From positions 41,279,501 through 41,343,500 of the forward strand of contig NC_065886.2 of the NCBI RefSeq assembly GCF_932274485.2: a DNA stretch of 64,000 nt, read 5' to 3'. The DNA is from Patella vulgata (taxonomy: Eukaryota > Mollusca > Gastropoda > Patellidae). Of the stretch, positions 1 to 12,207 are shown in pieces. Positions within the stretch are counted from its first letter, which is position 1; every line of letters starts with the position of its first letter. A model generated the notes under the pieces. That model had not been told where the DNA came from. It saw only the letters and a program-made list of their open reading frames with translations, and ran no database searches. The position numbers and the translations under genes were made by a program.

Positions 1-355
1 ATGTATACCAACAAATTGTCATTAGCCGTCGTCCTTTAATGTCCAGTTGTTGGTCAGTTCTTAATATCGTATGACCCCACACTGGACCAACAAAGGTTAC
101 CTGTCACCAGATTTGGTTTAGGGATAAATGAGTTGTGGCTAGTAAAACAATGTAATTATTTTTTTGGCGGCAATTAATCATTATGACTGAGACTTTAAAT
201 GGAGGACATGCGAACGAGAGGTCAGTCGACTTGTAACTTTCGTGAACATAATTTGGAAATGTTTCCCCTGCACGGAAACTCACGTGGATTATTTCTTTAA
301 CCTGTTTGATTACTTTGGACCTTATTAAGTTGTGATTGAATTTTTGTACAGGACA

Positions 356-449
356 ATGTTGAGAGTGAGTGTGTGGTGGGTATTAATATTCACGCTGTTG
401 ACGGCGGAAGCAGCAACCTGGCAAGTAGGTCAGCGACCACTGACTTTTG
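356..449 (+). CDS. Exon 1 of secreted P/Q/Y-rich gene: signal peptide
   Basis: The ATG at 356 has A at -3 and opens MLRVSVWWVLIFTLLTAEAA, a classic signal peptide, followed by TWQVGQRPLTF. The exon ends with a single G of a split codon before the donor GTAAGC at 450. That G plus CT from exon 2 gives Ala. Confidence 0.75.
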
Positions 450-3400
450 GTAAGCTGGTTCAGATTTCGATAAATTAATGAATTAATCAATAATAATATT
501 TAATCATTTTTTTACGAAATGGATGCAATGGAGTCGAATCGAAAGCATGGCGATATCCCTCATACCGTGTGCCAATGGATTTTAACTGGTCATTTTGGCA
601 CTAGCATAACATATTTTTATTTATTATGGCCTTGACTAGTTTTCTGTGGGTGTTATTTTTCTAAAATAATATTTTATGACAGTGGATATATAACATTAAA
701 TCATTCACGGTTAATGGATACATTAAATTATTCACGTTTAACCACAGATTATTCCCTGACCCTCGTCAGATTTTTACATCATACTATTATGATATATGTA
801 ATAAATTTGGCGTGTGTTATGACACTACGGTCATAAAACAACTAATGTCCGGATACTAAACACGCAATGACTCGACAGCGGAGGTTAGTTAAATAATAAA
901 ATGGTAATCAAAGACGAAAATAAATCTGATATTATTTATATATTAATGGATAATTCTGATATGTTATGGTCCATTTGGTAAATTCCAATTTGTCTGAAGT
1001 GGTACTGGGCGTACCCGGGTTGGGTGTGCCTGCTTGATAGAGTGAGGGCGTCTATCCTTTTTGGACCAGGAACTGGATCCCAACTGCTACTCATCTTGTT
1101 GTTCTAGGGGCGACATGAAACGGGGCAAGCTTGTTCTTTGAACAATTGCGCATTAATTGCCAGGATTCGTTTTTAATATGACGTCACAAATTCAAAATAG
1201 CTGGGGTGACGCCACACTCAGTATATGGTACTTGTTACTATTAAATGAATGATTACATATTAACGATAGAGGTTAGTTTTTATTACTACCATCTTCAGTT
1301 CACTTAATTGAAAAACATACCTTGCAGTGTTTCAAAACAATTCTGTAGTATTTTTGTATGGCAAATGATATTTTCGGGTTTATGTATTATGGTTTACTCA
1401 GATCTAGTATATTTATTATGGATTTCGAATGTTTAATATCAGGTTTAACCGCTTTAAGTATATTGGTATAGTATATGGACGGTTGGTATAAGGTTTATTG
1501 GGGGGTGACGGTGGCTAAATGGGTAAGACGCTGGCTCGTTAGCCTGGAGGTCGGGTGTTCGATCCCTGCATTGGCCGAGAAAGTTAATCCAGATTTTCCG
1601 GCGTGGTTCCCCCTTGTCAGTGACGCAGGATGGAGGGCCTGACAAGGACAGCTATCTAGTAATTTGGATTGGACGAACAACCGAGGTCCGTGTACACATT
1701 GGTGTACCTTGACAGTTGGAATTTGATATAAGAGTAGGCCGTAGCGCCGCTGTCCGGGCAAAATTTCCCTCATAGCACACTGTATGGCGTATGACCGTCT
1801 TCATTAGTAAAGTTCGGAGCAGAACAGTAGGACGTTAAACCCCATTTCATTTCATTTTATTAGGTTTATCCACTGTAAGTATATGGTATAGTCAATTTAT
1901 TATGGATATTGAAGGGTTAATATCAGGTTTATCCGCTTTAAGTATATGGTGCAGTCGATTGATTTGAGATGTTAATATTTAGGTTGAACCGCTTTACGAA
2001 TACGATATGTTATATTTATGGATATCGAGAGGTTAATATCAGATTGAACCGCTTTACGTGTATGGTATAGTCGATTTATTTCTTTTCAAACGGTTAATAT
2101 CAGGTTTAACTAGTTGAAGTATGTGGTATATTATATTTATTATGGATTTTGAACGGTTAGTTTCAGGTTTAGGAGCTGTATTATCGATTTTAAGACGTTA
2201 ATGTTAGGTTTATCCGAATTAAGTATATGGTATATTCGATATATACATAGACAAGACATAGGGAGTCAAAGCTTCATCCTGTATTTTAGAATATGTTTTT
2301 GCCAAGAAGTGGTTTAGTGAAAAGTTCGTTCCCCTTTTTAATAAAAACTATAACCTTTGGTAGCTGTTCAGTAGAGACAACATTTATGCGGACACATATG
2401 CGTTTCCTTTCTGGGTTGGTGGATAATTTGTGGTTCGATTAGACTGATAATATTATGGTATACATTTTTTGCCTTGGAATGGTGATCTTTACGTTACAGT
2501 ATGTTTATGCGTATGTTTTTGCAATGTTATAGTGAGAACCATATGCTTATAATGTCTCTAAGGTATAATAGTACACGATTCGAACATTATGGTTTGATCT
2601 GTAAAGTGTGATATTATTTATATGAACCGTATGGTTATGTCTGCCTGTTACCGTTACTATAGCACGCATCAAAGGGATATACAAATTCGTTTAACGCCTT
2701 TTGCGGTATGACAAAGCTGATCGAAAAACGTTGAAATACAGTGTTGCTAATGTCTTGTCGTGGTTTACATATCTTTTGGTTGTGCTGATCACGAAACCGG
2801 ATGATCTCAACTTTACATCCTGGGGTAACTCAAGAAATCCAAGATGGCCGACATGAGGCCGGCATTGTCATGCTGAATTGTCGCATGCGTGATCTCGATC
2901 ATTGGTTGTAATACAATTTATATCTCGAGAACCTGATATAAGCCTGTGTTATAGATGATATTAGTGGAATTGTTTATTGGAGACATTCAATTATCGAATG
3001 CGATACAAGATCCGGTTCTCGTTTACATTTTACATAGTCGAAATATCGTTTAATGCTTGTTAACGAGATACAACACAGCACTATCGATATATTGTATATA
3101 TTCATTATTTTTTTTCATTTTGTGACACTGATACAATATCTTATTCACAAGAGATGCTGTAATATTCTATTTACCATTGCAGCCTGGCCAAGCTCACTCA
3201 AATATGGATCCTTTTTCTGTTTTCTGGTGCTCGGCCATCTAGCACACGCACGGAAACTGACTTATGAATTGCTTCAACAACGAGTTAAAACAAATTTGTC
3301 TGGTCCCAATTCATAAGTCATGTCTATCTTGAAGTCTATGATTGTGACAACTAGAAAGTTGTTCTCGGTCTGCTGGTGTAGACATCTTATCGTATTTAAT

Positions 3401-6400
3401 CGTGAATACTTATCCTCAAACCTGCTGGATTGTTGTTTGCGGGGCGGAGGGAGGGGGGGGGGGGCGTTCTTTGTTACCAAGTTCATTTGGTTTTTAATAC
3501 TTAGATAGCTTTCTTTAAAGAGCTTAAGAAAGCTCATATTGTTTCCCAATGTCATGATTGATTGTAATCGTCGAAATAAATTCAATGCACGATCAGTTTG
3601 GTGTCATAGACCTTCGGTCGGTCATTTGAGCCGTACTAGATCTAGATGAAGATTTCTAAGAGTCTTCAACATATATTAAATCGGTTTCCACCCTTAAAAT
3701 GCATTATGTAAGAGCTAGATCTATCTTTATTTTGGTCAACTCTTTAGACCATTCGATGACAGAGATTTAAATGAATTAGAATGCCCGCTAGATTAAAAAA
3801 ATAACGATAAAATGAATAGTTGAGACCAAGTCGTAGTTGTACAGTGCTGTTGCTACGACAATAAACAACCTAAGCTGCATCTTCCAACACCCATAACTTC
3901 ACTCAGAATAGAGTCATTTGAATGAACTTTGCAATATATTTAACGGCCAGCTCTTTCTCTAATCTTCCAAAATGCATCTTTAAGTAAATGTGCACTTTTA
4001 ATGATTAATGACAAATGTTGTTGGGTATGGGTGAAAAAGTAGCTTTGTGGATAAAACTAATGATTCAAATGATGATACAAGATAGTGACAACGAATCGGT
4101 AACAGATTAACCTACCAAATTTGGGTTGATGTTCTTCCGGTTCGCCATTATTGCTAACGAACGAAGTGCGGATTTATTACCTCTTCACCAAGATATTTTA
4201 ATATTAAATATTTCTAACTTGATTGCGGGTATATCCTGAAAACGAGTCAAATTAACAATTTCGATAAACAGGTTGGCAAAGATCAACCAAACGTAGGTCG
4301 AAAGGTTTGGTATTCCTGTCCCATGACCGATTGAGTTCACATCATCAGACCAAATTCCTTGTTTACCTCTACATAGAATGATAGTCCCTAAACAGGTTAA
4401 AGATATACTCCCTTGTGGATAGTTAGGTCTTCTTTTCCATTCCTAAAACTTAGTTCATAAAAACACGGCTGTAACTTTTAGTATAAAAACCATAGATGGC
4501 CTAGAAAAATGTACAAAATGTACGTGGTTGTTGATACTGCAACATAATTATTTATGTCACACATCTTAAAGCAATATAACATTTTTTGTAGGGAAAGCGG
4601 TTATATACAATTATGCAGTTCAGCGAGCTTTTTGTTCTTTCCGACAAACGACAAACTAGCGTTATCAAAGGAAAGATATTTTTCTCTCTGTCACCACTCT
4701 ATTTCTTATTTTAAACATATCGTTTCAGCTGCATCAAGATCACAGTCAACGGCTGTTTCGTTACAAAATGCGGGCTCAAGCGGAAATGGAAACTCACATA
4801 TCCCCACTCCTAAGCGTCGACCAAACCCCTTTCTACAACGGCTACCCTCAGCGGCGGAAGAAATCAAACCAAAGGCTACCTTCCCATCAGAACCGATGTT
4901 CCCAGCCCAGCATCAGCAAGCCGCCACGGATACATTTCAAGGAACTAACACTGCTCCTTATAGTATTCAACACACACATGCAGGAACCGTACACGAGTCC
5001 CCTAATTCGGCTTACAGTCCCCTTCGAACACAGGGGCACAGACCACCAACTCAAGCCGGTCCAGTAAACCAGAATGGAATGTCACAACTCAGTGGTCCTG
5101 CACTAGCACAAGCAATATCAAAAACTATGCCAGCAATGCAAAGTCGACAACCAGGTGGCCAAGCATCGATAACATATCAGAATCAGAATCAAAATCAACA
5201 ACCAATGAGTGGCAGTTCGATATTTTCATCACTCCAGCCGGGACAACTCGACCATTTGAGACAACAACCTGGACAATCCCAAGTTCATGTGCAACAGGTG
5301 CGACCAGTGAATGTCCCAGATTACCATCCTCAACAACATTATCCCCAGCAGACCCACACTCATAACCAGCCTCATCACCACCCCCATTTTACAACATCTG
5401 CTCACCAACAACCATATCTATATGACCAACCTTTACACAGTTCCAACAGATATGCGCCTATGACGTTAAATTCGCCAGCAGGTCACGTTCAAAGTCCGAA
5501 TTACAATGATCCTAATTCCAAACTAGCCGATCCTTACGCCGCTCCAGATGTTGGATATGGAGCATATCCCAGTGAACAACCACCCGTGGTTAAGTCTTAT
5601 CAACAGCCATATCAGGCGCAGCAAGCTCCAGCTGCATTTCAGCAACAGCCCCCTTATCAACCACCGGTGGGCCAACCTGCAACAGGTCATCATCATCCAC
5701 CTGCAGATCAGCCACCTTATCAGCCGCCAGCCGGTCAACCACCAGTAGGTCAACCACATTATCAGCCACCTGCAAGCCAACCACAGTTTCAGCAACCTGC
5801 AGGTCAACCACAGTATCAGCCACCTGCAGGTCAACCACAGTATCAACCACCCGCAGGTCAACCACAGTATCAGCCACCGGTAGGTCAACCACAGTATCAG
5901 CCACCGGCAGGTCAACCACCTTATCAACAACCGCCTGTAGCTCAACCACCATATCAACAGCCAATGCGTCAACCTCAGTATCAGGCACCAGCTAGTCAAA
6001 CACATTATCAAGACTATTACCAACAGCCACCACACCACCACCAACCACACGCCCAACACACCTTAGATCCTAATGCGGCTGCTCCTCCTCCAAATTACCC
6101 CTCCCCAACTCAGGCATACCCGGGTCAATACCCACCGTTGAATCAACAGCCTTACATTTCGCCAGAAGCAAATGGACCAATACCAAGAATGCCAACCGGT
6201 TATCAGTCACAACACAAACAGAATCACTACCAGATGACTACTCCTTCACCAGGCAAGTATCTAAATATGTTAACTGGGGGTCGGTTTGGATATGATTTAT
6301 CTATCTTAGATTTTATTTGAAAAACACATGTCTATATGTCCATCTGCCGAACTATTAAAATATTATAAGGTAGTAGGTCCACATAGATACACCATGATAT

Positions 6401-9400
6401 CAATTACGTATTTAGAAAGAGGCGCCAAAACTTTAAAATAGTTTTAAAATTGATCATATACAAAAAGGGAGCATGAAACTGATGACGCCATTTTCATATG
6501 TAAATGTTTGTTTCTTAATTGTTATATCATTCGTTTGGTCGTGAGAGATCTAACATGTTTTGCGTATGACATCATTATCGATTGTAGCCACATCACTGCA
6601 CCTTGGAAAAACAACAAAGCATATTTGTCTTTCATTTTCATCATTCATGTTCTATTTGGACCTATTGCTTTTATCATAGCTTTTACATTTGCGAGGATAT
6701 AATGTATATTAAACTATTCAGTCTTTTCATTAAATGTCATAATTTAAAGCGATGGCTTTCTAAATTTTCAGTAGGACGTTAAATCCCAGTTCATTTTCAT
6801 TTTTTAATTTTGGAATAATGGTATGACAGGAAACTTTAAGAAAATTAATTGATGTATATGAATCTGCTTTGTAGTTTTTGGGTAGCTTTGAATGAATGAA
6901 TGTATTTTGCGTTTTAACATTAGGCACGACTAAACTAAATTACAAGAATAGCCCGGTGTGGCGACTTGACTCGGTAATCGGTTTAGATAGTTACTTTATT
7001 TATGTTTTATTACAAACAAATGTAGAGTCTTGCGCCATTACAAAATGGCTGACCTGTGAGTCGGTATCAATGATGCGTTCCTGTTGTGTTCTGATTTGTT
7101 TTGAATGTTATTGTTGAAATAGTATATTAATGCTTTTTCTTATAATTTATGTTATATAAATATAGTACATATGTTGCTGTTCAGGTTACATTGCGATTCC
7201 ATAAAAAAATGGTCCAATCTCTTTTAGGTGATAAAATCATTAGAATAATACTTTTTGTAGCGGTAATCTGGTTTCTAAAGACCCATCGTTAAATTTGAAT
7301 CTTATTTATCTGCAAATCAAACTGTTCTGTCCAAAATAGCGCATGCATATATTTGAATTTGTGTTTACGCGTCACTAAAATTAATCATCTCAGTATGCTT
7401 GGACTTAGACGACGATTGTATAATTATATTTACTAGTTTTATTAGGTAATTATATTAGAAGCTAGTAGTAGGCTCAGCAATTAAAGGTGCATTATGTAAG
7501 ATTTAGATGAAGAGCTGGCTGTTTTGCTATAAAAGTTCATTGTAAATGTAAAATATACTAGATAATGTAAAATGAATATGTTGAAAATTTAAATCAAATT
7601 AATTTATTCTTGGCGAAGTTATCACTGTTAGATGTTTTGAAAACTTGTGGCAAAGATTGTTTATTAACGTAGCAACGGTTCGCCATTTTTAAATTAAATC
7701 ATTAAATGGCTATCGTGTATAAATCCGTTTAAATCTTCCCTATTCGATGCTCTAGAGAGTTGATTGTAGGCTTATCTAAATAATGGTTTATACAGCATTT
7801 AAAGCCAAAATAAAGACCGGCAATAGGCCGATTTAACTCTTATATAATGCATCATTAATGGTTAATGGAATCGTGATGTAAACTGAATGTAGTGCTATTA
7901 ATCACCCGTGTGTATATATATATGCAAATACTTAACATTTCATAGTCTCAATAAACTCCCTTATAAGGTGTTATTTACTTATTATATATATTTCTAACAT
8001 AGAATATGACCTACCCAATCCCCACCCAACATCACCTATAGAGTATTATTTACTTGGTATATTATAGAGATTGCTAACATATGGGCTACCTCTGTCTTAC
8101 CCCACTCCTACCCAAACCAAGTAAAGGAATTTAACAAGCTAAAGATACAATTGGAAGTGGGAAGTGGCCATTTGTCATACCTAATAAAAAAAGGAATTAT
8201 CCCTTTCATAACATAGGCTAATTCCTGCACAGGTATCCCATTAATTTAGTAATTGAACTGGTCACAATTATATAGAATAGATTACTGCTTATTATTGAGT
8301 GACGTTTCGGCTAAGCTTCTCTCGTCTAGTAATAAGCAGTAATTGTATTCCATAGAATTGTGACCTGTGTAATGATGTGGTGTTGTGATGTAGTAACAAA
8401 TAATTATTTCAACAATGGCTTCTTCACTGTTCCCAAAGTTGTTCGTCTTCTATGTGCTTATGATATTAACTTCTTTGTCATTCGTTTCAAATTGGAAAAT
8501 TATTTCGTATCCCGCTAAAATAGCTTGACCGTCATACATCATGATGTGGATGCCAGAAATGTTTTTCAGTAATTGGGGAGGGGGTAGTGATTGTGAGAGA
8601 CAGTGTGTCTTAAATGTGTGTCTGTAAACTCACCGTAGAAAATGGCGTCATCATTTCATCAAAGATATTTTTTGAGGATCACAATATGAACATGCTTTAA
8701 CATTAATTTAGCTCCCACACAGGTACATGAATATTCATTCATTATTTTTATTATTCTAATCGTTATATTTTTAGATATTTATATTTTCCTTGTTTCATCG
8801 AATAAGCGCCTTGGGACGCAATCGTCATTCGAATAAGCACACTGTTTGTGGGTACTGTGGAGCAATGTTACGCGCTTCTTTTGTAAAGGATGCTGGCAAC
8901 AATGTTGAATGACATGGTGTTAAGGGGAGATTACAGAGCATGGATAACGCCCAATATCATTGTTGAAAATTGCCAATTTTTTCCAATTTATCAAATAGCA
9001 TTTATTCGATCTAGCATGGTAGCTACTGTTGTGTCGTATATTGCTTTTTCTGGACCTAGACTGTTTTAGTCGGACCCGATAAAGAATAATGGTAGTCTGA
9101 ATATAAATATACCTAATGGCTAGATATATAGAGGATATTTGTCGTTTTAGAGTGAATAACATATTTTATTTCATCGAGAAGCAAGAAAACTTATATTTTC
9201 ACGAATGCGTAGCATGAGTGAAAATATAAACGTTTTCTTGCTTCGAGATGAAATAAAATATGTTATTCACGACAAAAAGACAAATGTTCTATTTATTTTA
9301 TGATTTTACAATCATTTTAGGTAAAAACAACATGGACTACTGCTAGCCAGTGGAATAACACTTTTATTTCACTGATAAAACGTGGAATTACACTACTGAT

Positions 9401-12173
9401 CATAAAATAAAATTATTTACTATTTAAATGCTATTTGATAAGTCTCATCGTTGTTGATGCATTAATTACATGTTCGTTCATTATCACGATGTGATTTAAC
9501 GTATATAGCTATGTGGAACCAACCACCTCCGGCTTATGATTATGGACCACTACCGCCAGGAGCGCCACCTATGTACGATTACCCTCCACCACCACCACCA
9601 CCTGGACAAATGTATGATCCTCTATACCACAACCAAGCCTATGATCCAATGGGCTTCCCTATGTATCCGCCGCAGTTCCTGAATGTAACAACTCCTGCGC
9701 CCACAACAACTCCAGCACCAACCCCTGCAGGAGAGGTTGAGATTGAAGGACCCATTACAACTCCGCCTCCAGTAACAACTACCACCACTTCGGCACCAGT
9801 GTATAACATGAGTAATACGTACATCCATACACAGGGACAACATTCGACTCTTCATCATGGTGGTGCACGTTATCCATTAGCACAGCCCGGTTCTGGTAAG
9901 AGTACACACCACGTACACCAATGCATGGTAGCTAGCTGACCTGGGGTTATGGACCGCACTAATGCACTTTCTTCCTTTTAGTTCTAGTTATTGTTGTGTC
10001 GTATTTTTCTGTTTGTGTCTTTGTCATGTCTAATTCAGTCCTAATTTATGCTAATCCCGGGATGTTACTTTGCTCTATTTATAGATGCGAGAATTTGGGA
10101 ATGTTACAATATCGGGGGTATTTTGGTGAATATAAAAAAAATTTAGCATTCTTTTTTGTTCATCTAAGAAGAGAGTATATTGACCGGGATGACCGTTTAT
10201 CTTATCGGCTATGACTAAATTGATCCTTCGTTAAAAGGGGAAACCAACAAATACAATAACCGTCATCGGGATAGGCTAAAGCGTCAAATCTTTCCCACAT
10301 ATTAAAATCGAAGCTCTAATTCCAATATTTAAATAGTTCAGACTTAATAAGATATGTACATGTTTGCAAAGCGTGTTTAACTATTAACAAATATTCGTGA
10401 TTCTCTGCACTCTTTGATTTTTTTTGTGAGGTGACAACCTGGCCACGTTCAAAAGTGTATGTTCACTGTTGACTCAATTACTGATCCTGTTCCACTCAAT
10501 TCACGCTTCTTTTTTTTTTGGGGGGGGGGGGACCTAAATCAAAGGAATCTATTTAACGTCTTTAAGCTATTCTTCAGACTCATCTGAGTGAATGCTACAT
10601 TTTCTTCTTAGTATGCGTGTATATTAAGGTGTAATTTGTGCCTAAATCATTAGGTTCATTATATTTATTACAATAGTCTTAGTATTTCAGCATGCCTTTT
10701 AATTCAACACTTTATTTTTACCTAGCTCCTTTTAAGCTATTATTCAGACTAATCTGAAACATTACATTTCTTAATTTGCATGTTTAGTTATGTGTTGTTT
10801 ACCAAGTAGTTTAATTGCATCTGTAATAGTCGTTTTAGTATTTCAGTATGCCAACGAATATAACTACAGAAGAGGGGTGGGTGGGGGCTTTTTGTTTATC
10901 TAGCCACAAATTTAGCCTTTCATATGAAGTTACACATTGCGTTTTATGATAATACTGATACTTTAACACTTTAGTACTTAAGATCTTATTTCCTTCTGTA
11001 TTTAGGACCCACAACTCCTCCGCCTACTACTACACCCGCAGGAGAGATTGAATATGAAGCAGAGGGGGGTACAACCCCACCTCCGACAACTGTTGCGCCT
11101 CTCATATATGACTTACCGGCAAATTATGCTTATGGTGGTCAGTCTTTCCAAAAACCTGCTCCGCCCAGACGGATGTATCTCACACAAGAAAATTATGCCA
11201 GATACATGCAAGAACAAGCTGCTGCGAGTGCGAAAAAGCGCCAAATGGAATTGCAGCGGCAAAGGGAATTGGAAATGCAAAGACAGCAAGTCCCGCGTAA
11301 GCTCTAATCATGTTCGCATGCTGCTCCATTAACCTTTTATATAAGTATGTTATAATGCCTGCTTTTCCTATAGAGCATGATATATGCATGTCTCATTATA
11401 AACGTATGATCGGTTGTATGAGCTATTGGATACCTACATATACATGAATACGCAAAGGGCTATCTTTTAATTTATTATACGTATTATTATAATAAAGATG
11501 ACCGTTATATTCTTTATCCTTGGAGAGTAAACCAATCATTGGTATCATAATGAGCGTTAAGGTGACAGCATAATGTGCTACGCGATATCAAGACTATACA
11601 ATTACTTTGGTCTCTTGGTTAGTGTGGTATATGTATGTTATTTTACAGAAATATACGGTTAAGGGTCTGATTTTACCATTACTTGAAAAATATATTTCAA
11701 CGAATGCGTCGCATATTTTACATTTTTTTCAGGGTATAGAAAAACCCCCAAAAAACTTTAATTTATTTCAGAAATTTTAAAGATTTGCTGTTATGTTTTT
11801 CTTATTCATATACATGTATTAATGTATTAAGCTATTTCATGCACCAGCATCTGGCTGGTTAACGCAATAGACTCAGCAGTATTTTACGGATTGTTTTCCA
11901 AATTCGGTGGAGGGGGGTTGGATGGCTGAATGGTTAGCGTGCGCGCGCTGTATCATAAAGTCTGTCATTGAGTCTACTGGTGTGGTTTCGAATCCCCGGT
12001 TGTACGTGACAAGGAGTAGGGTCGCCTGTCCAACCTCGTGGGTTTTCTCCGGGTCCTCCGGTTTCCTCCCACTGCTAAAGACCCCTATGCGCAAGCGAAT
12101 TATTGAAATAAAATTAAACCATATGTTAGTCCCGGAATGACCTAGTTGTGTCGAGTGGACGTTAAACGCCATT

Positions 12174-12207
<34 letters not shown>

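Noticed and set aside
1501-1575. Possible tRNA genes at the SINE heads
   Set aside because: A and B boxes are present but the cloverleaf is poor, and each is followed by a SINE body and tail. Same for all other copies.
5523-6059. Long minus-strand frames (178 and 132 codons) opposite the repeat exon
   Set aside because: They are read-through of the 27-bp coding repeat on the other strand: monotonous Leu/Trp or Val/Asp repeats, and no signal of their own.
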